Origin: Flabesymbios commensalis
Lineage: Eukaryota > Annelida > Polychaeta > Terebellida > Flabelligeridae
Assembly (NCBI GenBank): GCA_964017125.1
Contig: OZ024912.1
Span: 82,178,658 to 82,242,657 of the forward strand
Length of the DNA: 64,000 nucleotides
Direction: 5' to 3'
Shown here: positions 25,601 to 34,600 of the stretch, one piece after another
Position numbering within the stretch: position 1 is the stretch's first letter
How the letters are laid out: every line of letters starts with the position of its first letter
Notes under the pieces: model-generated
Database searches by the model: none
Told to the model about the DNA's origin: nothing
What the model saw: only the letters and a program-made list of their open reading frames with translations
Made by a program: the position numbers and the translations under genes

Positions 25601-28600
25601 GTGTAGTCAACTGTCAAAATTCGCGGGACAAGGGTCCCCCAGAAGGCAATAGTGCCCGTGGGTAGGCCAAGGCCCTATTCCATAATAATACTAAATATGC
25701 GTTTCATACCCAAAGCCTCATTAAGAGCAAGTTCTCAAATCACAGCAAGTTCATATATACTTGAGCGACATCTATGAGTAACAATTCCATCGAATCTCAA
25801 AGCCCTTTGTCCTGGATCTTAGCTGGGCCTTGCTTTGCAAACAAACTGACTGTATTACTGTGGGTATTCCGAAACAGGTTGACCCCATGCGTGTACTGAC
25901 ACCCTGTGAACACAACACATTTGTATGACTTTGTACAATGTTGGACCAACGTCGAAGACGTTGGGCCGACGTTGTATAAATGTTATACAAATGTTTTGTG
26001 TTTGCTGGGAAGGAGGACTTTCTCTCAAACATTGTACATTTGTGCAATGTTGGTTCAATGTTGGGCCAGCGACGCAGACGTTGGCCTAACATTAAAACAA
26101 CATTGGGTGAGTGTTCGTTGGAGTCTTATAATCAGGTTACTTCATCAACCACACTGTACTGTATACTGAAGGCTTACACGCATGCGAGTTTAGAACCTGA
26201 CTCTATCTTTAAGGGTTAACACGTATCCAAGAAATTATTTCAAGTACTGTAATTGAAAATTTAGCTTAGAGTGCTAAGGGTAAAACCCAGAATTCCAATA
26301 ATTCATTTAAAAACTGGAATCCCTAAACAGATCTTAACTGCTGCCCTTTTTTAACAAACAGCTTTTTAAGATATTTATGTCATTATTGTGCTAGAAATTT
26401 ATCCCTACATCCAGGTGGAGTGTTTTTTTTAAACATAGATGTATGTATAAATGGCCAACCTCGAGGCCAGTCGATGTTTTGTGAGAATATTTTTTCCTCT
26501 GCGATGTCGCTGCGGTCCCAGGTTAGGGCGAGCTTCAGCTGATCCAGGTTACTCGCTCCTCTGCCCTTCAGCAGCGCAGAGAGAATAGCAGAGTCCAACC
26601 CTTCTTGTTTGTTCATATCAAAAACTGTGATCTGAAAGTAGGAATACGGTGCAGCTCACTGATCTACTGATCAGATGAATGATGTAAGATGGTGACCAAA
26701 TAAATTGTCCCAATAAAATAAAACAGAATGCATAAATTATTTTGAAGTAGAGTAGAACCTCCTATGAGCAGCCACCCTTGCGACACAGGAAAAGTCACTT
26801 TCAAGACAGGTGGTTGCACATACGTTCATTTTTATACAAATTAATTTATGAGAAATGACCAAGTGGCCTCCCATAGTAGGCTGGCTGCTCATTAGAGTGT
26901 CAACTCATACCAGGTTCTACTGTATGTGCTAACTAAGTCTATTACAAGTTAAAACATGACTACTTTTAAAAAATATAATTTTTTAATTCTTAATTAAAGT
27001 TGGAAATTTTGTTAGCAATTCTAGCTTTAAAAGAATGATAAATAGAAACAAACAATTTAACAGGTTGGGTAACCTAATCTTACCAGACCCTCATCAGCGC
27101 AGCATTCCAGGACGATGGCCAGGTATTTTTCCGTTTCTTTCTGGATGTCACTCCGTTCTGCCCATGTTTTGCCGTAAGCCACTTTAAGTTTCTCCATCAG
27201 GAAAGATTTATGCTTCTCTTTCATCGACCGTTCACCGCTAAAAAACAAAAACACATCAATATCTTCTCCTGCTGATACATAGCTAACACAAGGTGCCAAT
27301 CAATGCTAGTATAATGTGGGCTGACATCCCAGATGGTGGGCCAACATTAAACCAACATTGGGATAACATGTCACATTTGTAGAGCTCTGCAAACGTCAAC
27401 GTTTAATTTCTTTTTTTAAATAAATTGATAAAGATAGAACTTTAATAGAATATTTTTAATAGAATATTAAAATATTATTAGATACAGCCACATGTAGATA
27501 CATGTGTTATGATAAGAAATGCAGGAAGATAAACAGTTAAAACTTTTACTATTAGTACCATTATGTTTTTTAAATAAAATAATTTGGATCTAAAAAAATA
27601 AATGATGTAGCAAAAAAAGAAAATGTTCTTATAAATAATCACCCTGGGAAAGCCACCAGGGCTCGCACTGTTGTTAATTCAAGCAGCACATAAACCATTT
27701 TTATAAAATAAATCAGCAAAGAAAAAGTGAATTGCAACAGATTGGACATCCCTACATAAGGCAGTAGGCTCGAAAACTGATGCTCATTTAGAAGCTTGAA
27801 GATGCTCGAGTAAGTGATACGTACTCTGTAGTTGTGACGTGATGAGTGTAGGCGTACGCCAATCAGTGATACGTACTCTGTAGTTGTGACGTGATGGGTG
27901 TGGGCGTACGCCAGTAAGTGATACCTTCTCTGTAGTTGTGACGTGATGAGTGTAGGCGTACGCCAGTAAGTGATACGTACTCTGTAGTTGTGACGTGATG
28001 AGTGTAGGCGTACGCCAGTAAGTGATACCTACTCTGTAGTTGTGACGTGATGAGTGTAGGCGTACGCCAGTAAGTGATACGTACTCTGTAGTTGTGACGT
28101 GATGAGTGTAGGCGCACGCCAGTAAGTGATACCTACTCTGTAGTTGTGACGTGATGAGTGTAGGCGTACGCCAGTAAGTGATACCTTCTCTGTAGTTGTG
28201 ACGTGATGAGTGTAGGCGTACGCCAGTAAGTGATACGTACTCTGTAGTTGTGACGTGATGAGTGTAGGCGTACGCCAGTAAGTGATACCTACTCTGTAGT
28301 TGTGACGTGATGAGTGTAGGCGTACGCCAGTAAGTGATACGTACTCTGTAGTTGTGACGTCATGAGTGTAGGCGTACGCCAGTAAGTGATACCTACTCTG
28401 TAGTTGTGACGTGATGAGTGTAGGCGTACGCCAGGATATCAGCAGCTCGTCCTGTCCCTTCACATAATACCACAGGAATCTGCTGCTTGAGCGAGCGACT
28501 CGTGTCAACGATTGCATCAACGCCTCCCTCCACCACCAAAAGTACCACAGGAATACCCAGGCCAGATTCTAAAATAAATACAAAGCAATTTTTAGCTAAG

Positions 28601-31600
28601 GACAAATTATATTACTATACCATCATTTATTAACACTTATCATGCTAAATTGTCAGTTTGTATTTTCAATTAATTTGAGTTGTTAAGTTACTTGTAGGGC
28701 CAAATTTAACTCCTTCTAAGCCTTAGATGCACCATTTTCAAGATATGACTATTTAAAGTTTGCTTATGTATTGAGTGAGAGATAATAGGGGATTTGACCG
28801 TACCATCATGCAAAGGGCCCGAGACAGTGCTCTAAGAGTAGAAGAAATACCCTGTGGCCCGACATTTCACTACTTTTAATGGGAAATGGAATAGCATTCG
28901 GCAATGTGGCGAGTGCTCAATCAGCTTACTCAATCACTCATTGTGTTATTTACCTTGGCCACTTTCTGTCGTAGCGGGCTGTGCTATTTTCTTCTCGAGT
29001 CTAGCCCTGAAGTCGGCCACCCCGCCGTATCTCAGTCTGTGTCCGTCATCCACCAGCAGGAAGTGAGTGTGATCCGGATTTAGTGACACAGGATGATGGT
29101 GACGGATTATATTGTTCACTTTGTACCTCGCATTCCAACAACCCTAAAAATATCCTCTTTAAATTCGAAAATTTAATTTATTACATTATTCCATATTATC
29201 ATTGTTATTCCAAATTATCATTTTTCAATTCAAAATATAAAAAATCCAGAAACAATGCAAGATTACTATCTGCATTGATAAATATTTATTTCTTCACTTA
29301 TCAAGTTATCTTTTTTATATTTTCACTCAATTAAATTTGTGTTTCGCTACTACGTCCCTCTATTTCTAGCGGGTAAAAATTAGTCATATTTGTTTAATTT
29401 GTGTCCAAACATTTGCAAATTTTGATGTTTAAACACTCATTTCAGTTGCAATAACTAGAATTTAATATGCTAAAAAAAACAGAAAAAAATACAAATGATT
29501 ATAATCGTGTTTAGCACTCAAAATGTTAACATACTATTACTTACCTCTCCGCTGGAACTGACCAGACAGTTCTTGGCTTCCACATATCCCCACGGTGCTA
29601 TACCGATACAGCGCAATGAATGAGTCATTCCTGAAAAAACACAATTACAATTACAGAAATACACAAGTTGGTCAAGAGTCAAAACAATATCCTATGAGCT
29701 ATATATGCAATGAGCTTCGCTGAAATCAGGCTGACACATAGAGCAAAACATTTCTCCATAGGCTTTCAGATAAGCTCGTTTTGTGACAAATACTTGAGTA
29801 CCTCGAAAAAAAACCAAATTATTTATTAGATTGACCCGTAGCAGCCAGAGTGTCATTTCAAACAAAACACTTTGGAGGAGAAATTAACATTAATTGTTAG
29901 ATTGGTATATATTTTAATTCATATTTTACAAATCTAAATCATTTTTAGTAACTTGAGATAAGAAAAAAATTATTAATTTAATAACTTTAAGGACCAGCAT
30001 ACCGTATGTATCCCAGTTAAGGCTCTGTCCTTTCTGTAGGGCTTCCACACTGCCTTCACCATGTTACTCCAGACGTTATATAATTTAGCGCTATAATGGC
30101 CAACATACCGTATTTATCCCAGTTATAGCTCTGGCCTTCCTGTACAGCTTCCCCCACCGCCTTCATCACTCCCATGTTAAACCCAGACGTTATGATCCAA
30201 GCATGAGTCGTACGCGCCGCCTGAAATATAATATTAACCCTAAGGAAATCTATAGCTGTGTAAAAATTGTAATTGTATAATGTAGCACTGTCAGGGTTAA
30301 TACTTATGAGATCAGTAATTTTTAGGTATTTTCAATTACTTTTCATGTACTTTACTTTCCTAAATTGATAATCAGATATTTAACATTTTTAATAAATGTT
30401 TAATATATAAACTCGACAAACATTTATCAGGCCTCTGTTGAATATGTCTTTTTTCTTCCCATCAAGATGGAAGTTTTTAGCGCCTCCGATCACGGTGATG
30501 ACAAGGTTTGCGTGATGAGGATGATCAAGATGCCAATGATTCAGGAGGAGCTCCACCACAGTGTCAATGTCTGTGTTATCTGCGAGGCGAACATACTGAA
30601 ACATAAACCAATAACTGAACATAGTGAAACACGAAGAGCTCCACCACAGTGTCAATGTCTGTGTTATCTGCGAGGGCGAACATACTGAAACATAAACCAA
30701 TAACTGAACATAGTGAAACACGAGGAGCTCCACCACAGTGTCAATGTCTGTGTTATCTGCGAGGCGAACATACTGAAACATAAACCAATAACTGAACATA
30801 GTGAAACACGAGGAGCTCCACCAGAGTGTCAATGTCTGTGTTATCTGCGAGGCGAACATAATGAAACATAAAACCACTAAACTGAACATAGTGAAACACG
30901 AGGAGCTCCACCACAGTGTCAATGTCTGTGTTATCTGCGAGGCGAACATAATGGAACATAAAACCACTAAACTGAACATAGTGAAACACGAGGAGCTCCA
31001 CCACAGTGTCAATGTCTGTGTTATCTGCGAGGCGAACATACTGAAACATAAACCAATAACTGAACATAGTGAAACACGAGGAGCTCCACCAGAGTGTCAA
31101 TGTCTGTGTTATCTGCGAGGCAAAAATACTGGAACATAAAACCACTAAACTGAACATATTGAAACACGAGGAGCTCCACCACAGTGTCAATGTCTGTGTT
31201 ATCTGTGAGGCGACCATACTGGAACAAAAAACCACTAGCTGAACATATCGGAACATGTTCGATCATTTTATCAGCAAGTGATCATCATGAAGCATCAACA
31301 AAACTACTGAGTAGAGCGCCAGGGTTTTTTTCTTGATGAAAAAACTGAAAAAGAGACTTGATCACTGAATATACAATATGAAAAAAAAAAAATTAGCTTG
31401 TTTTGCTGCTTATTTCTTAAATCTGATGAAATTTCCAATATATATATTTTATAAATCCAAATAATTTTTAGTCACTTGAAGTGTGAATCACAGTAGCAAA
31501 ACACAACTTCAAATGAACAAAAATTTAAAACTGATAGCTCAATCTTCACATTGCATATATTGAATTATATATACTGATTAAAAAGTGGTGTAATCACTCA

Positions 31601-34600
31601 CAAAACAACGTTAAAAAGTGGTATGATCACTCACAATAACAATGCTAAAAAGTAGTATAACCACTCACGAAAACAATGTCAAAAAGAAGCATAAAATTAA
31701 AAACTAGTACACTCATTCAAAATAACAACAAGTCGCATTTGAAGGTGAATAAAAATAAGACTAAATAGCTATGGTGTTAAGAGTAACCTACCTTAACAGG
31801 CTTTCTGCCTCCGAGGCCTTCCCTGACAAAGTCTAATTTACCGAAGGCGTCCGACGGGAATTCTCTGATACATTCCTCGTCTGACCACACATCTGATGGC
31901 TTCCCAGAAGTCAGATCATTAAAAGCTGTATCCAGACCTGCATTATCAAAAATAGAGAACTTCATTCAAACCAAAAAATAGTGAAATTTATTTACTGGGC
32001 ATTTAATTACCATGAAATATTTGATCAATTTCAGAGCATTTTAAAACTTATTTTAAATCTTATATTAAACTTTCAGTCTGTAAAGCGTACTGAACAGACC
32101 TACTGACTGGAACTGCGCTATATAAGAACATTTTATTATTATCATTTTATTTGGAGGAAAATATACAGCTTCATTCAAACCAGCGGAAATAACCCCAATA
32201 ACCCTTACAGCGCGGGAATCTGATGTCTATATACATTTATAATGATTTCTAATTGACAAAACCCTTTGGTCTCTTGTTTTATATAAAATATTTCAGCGTT
32301 GTAATGGTTAAAAAACTCTGAACAATTCTCTTTACCTTTGGAAATTGCAGTAAAAATGTCACAAAGAACCTATTGCTGGGCGGATTTAAACCTGAGTACA
32401 ATAATATTCCCTTCAACAAATTTTCAAGGTTATCGAGTACACATATGAAACATGAAAGTCTTTGAAGTGATGGTACTGCTGTGAATATCGGAAAGTTCAG
32501 TTGAACTCCAGTTTTGCCAAAGAAATTATTACTTTCCAATACCAGTTAATCAATCTTTTCTCTAATACAATATATATTCTGCTTTTACCTATCCCAATTT
32601 ATACTGACCTTTGTTGAAGAATTCTGCTACGCCCGCCACATTTTTTATGTGTTTCTCAGGCACCTCTCCACAGTGACACCTACAAGTATCAGTTTTAATA
32701 TATTAACCTTTCTGCTGTTTATGTTTATAACCCTTTAATCGCTAATCATGTTTTTAACCCTTCTGCTGTATATGTTTCCAACCCTTTAATCGCTAATCAT
32801 GTTTTTAACCCTTGTGCTGTATATGTTTCTAACCCTTTAATCGCTAATCATGTTTTTAACCCTTGTGCTGTATATGTTTCTAACCCTTTAATCACTAATC
32901 ATGTTTTTAACCCTTGTGCTGTATATGTTTCCAACCCTTTAATCGCTAATCATGTTTTTAACCCTTGTGCTGTATATGTTTCCAACCCTTTAATCGGTTG
33001 AATCGGTTGAATCACTGTTATTGGGAAGACAAACATTGTGTTTCAAACATAAGATTTGCAAATGTTTGGTCTAAAATTAAACACATTTGAGTAATTTTCA
33101 CTCCTTAACTTAGCATTTTAGGGCTAAGCAAGTTTCCGTACGAACAAAATGCCACTAAAATAGGTTGTTCATCGAAACATTCCATTTTAGAGGCATTAAT
33201 TTTTCCATAAATAGAAATATTTCTTATCATTTGAAACTAGAATTGCGGACTCACTAATGAAAAAACAATAAAAACAATTCCGCAGCACAAGGGCTAATAT
33301 TTCTACCCAAAAACGCCAAGCTAGCATTTAAATAATTTTATATAGCCCTTATGTAACGAATGTTATTTTGAATCATTTATGTGAACAGAGATTTATGTGA
33401 ATCCGAAACTTGTATTTGGTCTGTTAAAATTGGTCAATTACAAAAAAAAAATCAGTTAAATATAGATAAGTTATGTCAGCTGCAAAAAAAAAAGTTAACG
33501 CTTTCAGTGCGGGGACTGACTTCAGACGTTTTATGTCGATCTCCACACAGAAAGAATTTAAAAAATATAACAGCTGTAGATCCATAACAGTGTATTCAAA
33601 TGAAGCGGAAACAGCTCACTAAATCATTCATGATGATTTCAAATTGAAAATACCTTTGGGCTCTTAGCATATATAAAAATGTACTTCAGCGTTTAAGAGT
33701 TAATATGTACAAAACAATTTAAAGATTACAACTGAACGTTGAATAGGAATTATTTGAAAGAAATTTACTCACACTATTTTGGCATTTTTGTCACCGGGTT
33801 TCTTTGGCATTTTTGGCACAAAATGTGTACATTCTTTTCTACTCAGTTTGCTCTCCACAAATGCCTGGAGATATTGTTCTTTTGTCTGAAAACAGAAAAA
33901 ATTAATGTGAACAATTTTCTACAAGAATTAGCCTCCACATTGAAATAATTTCAAATTTATGATGGTCGTAGACCCATATAATAAGTATGAACTCACTAAC
34001 ATTTATGGTCGTAGACCCATACAATAGGCATGGGCTCCCTGAAATGAAGACCTTTTATCATAAAAGTCTTAGTTAGCTCTTTCGCTTCATTTGAATATAT
34101 GATATGGGTCTAAGAATATAAAAGTTTAATTCTACAAGTGCAGGGATCAATTTTAGACTGCAAAATCTGACCTCTATAGATGTCTAAAATCGATCTCCCC
34201 ATTGGAACGGTTAAAGTATAGAAGTTAAATTTTCCCCACTTGAAGTTGTCGGTCGCGATAGCGAGACACAACTTCAAGTGGGGAAAATAATAATTACTTA
34301 CATTACTTACATTTGTATAATTAGAATAAAAATATCAATGGCGGATCCAGGATCTGAAGAAAGGGGGGGGGGCCCGGGGTTTGGGTGTTTTCCCCCAAGA
34401 TTTTTTTGCAAATTTTTTAGCCAATTTAGGGGACTTTTTAAAGTATTTTCCCGAAAAATAGGGGGGGGCATAACATAGGTATTCAAATAAAGCGGAAAGA
34501 GCAAAATGAGACATTTATGATGATTTCAAAATAAAAAAACCCTTTGATATCCATGATTTGTACAAAAATATTTCAGCACTTTAAGGGTTTAGGTTATATA

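Noticed and set aside
27863-28520. Minus-strand frames repeating YAYTHHVTTTE and LTGVRLHSSRHN
   Set aside because: These are readings of the 52-bp exon 9 junction array; only the exon-proximal part is coding.
30753-31266. Frames repeating VRLADNTDIDTVVELL upstream of exon 5
   Set aside because: Tandem copies of the exon 5 start; they contain duplicated intron ends and no donor, so not separate exons.
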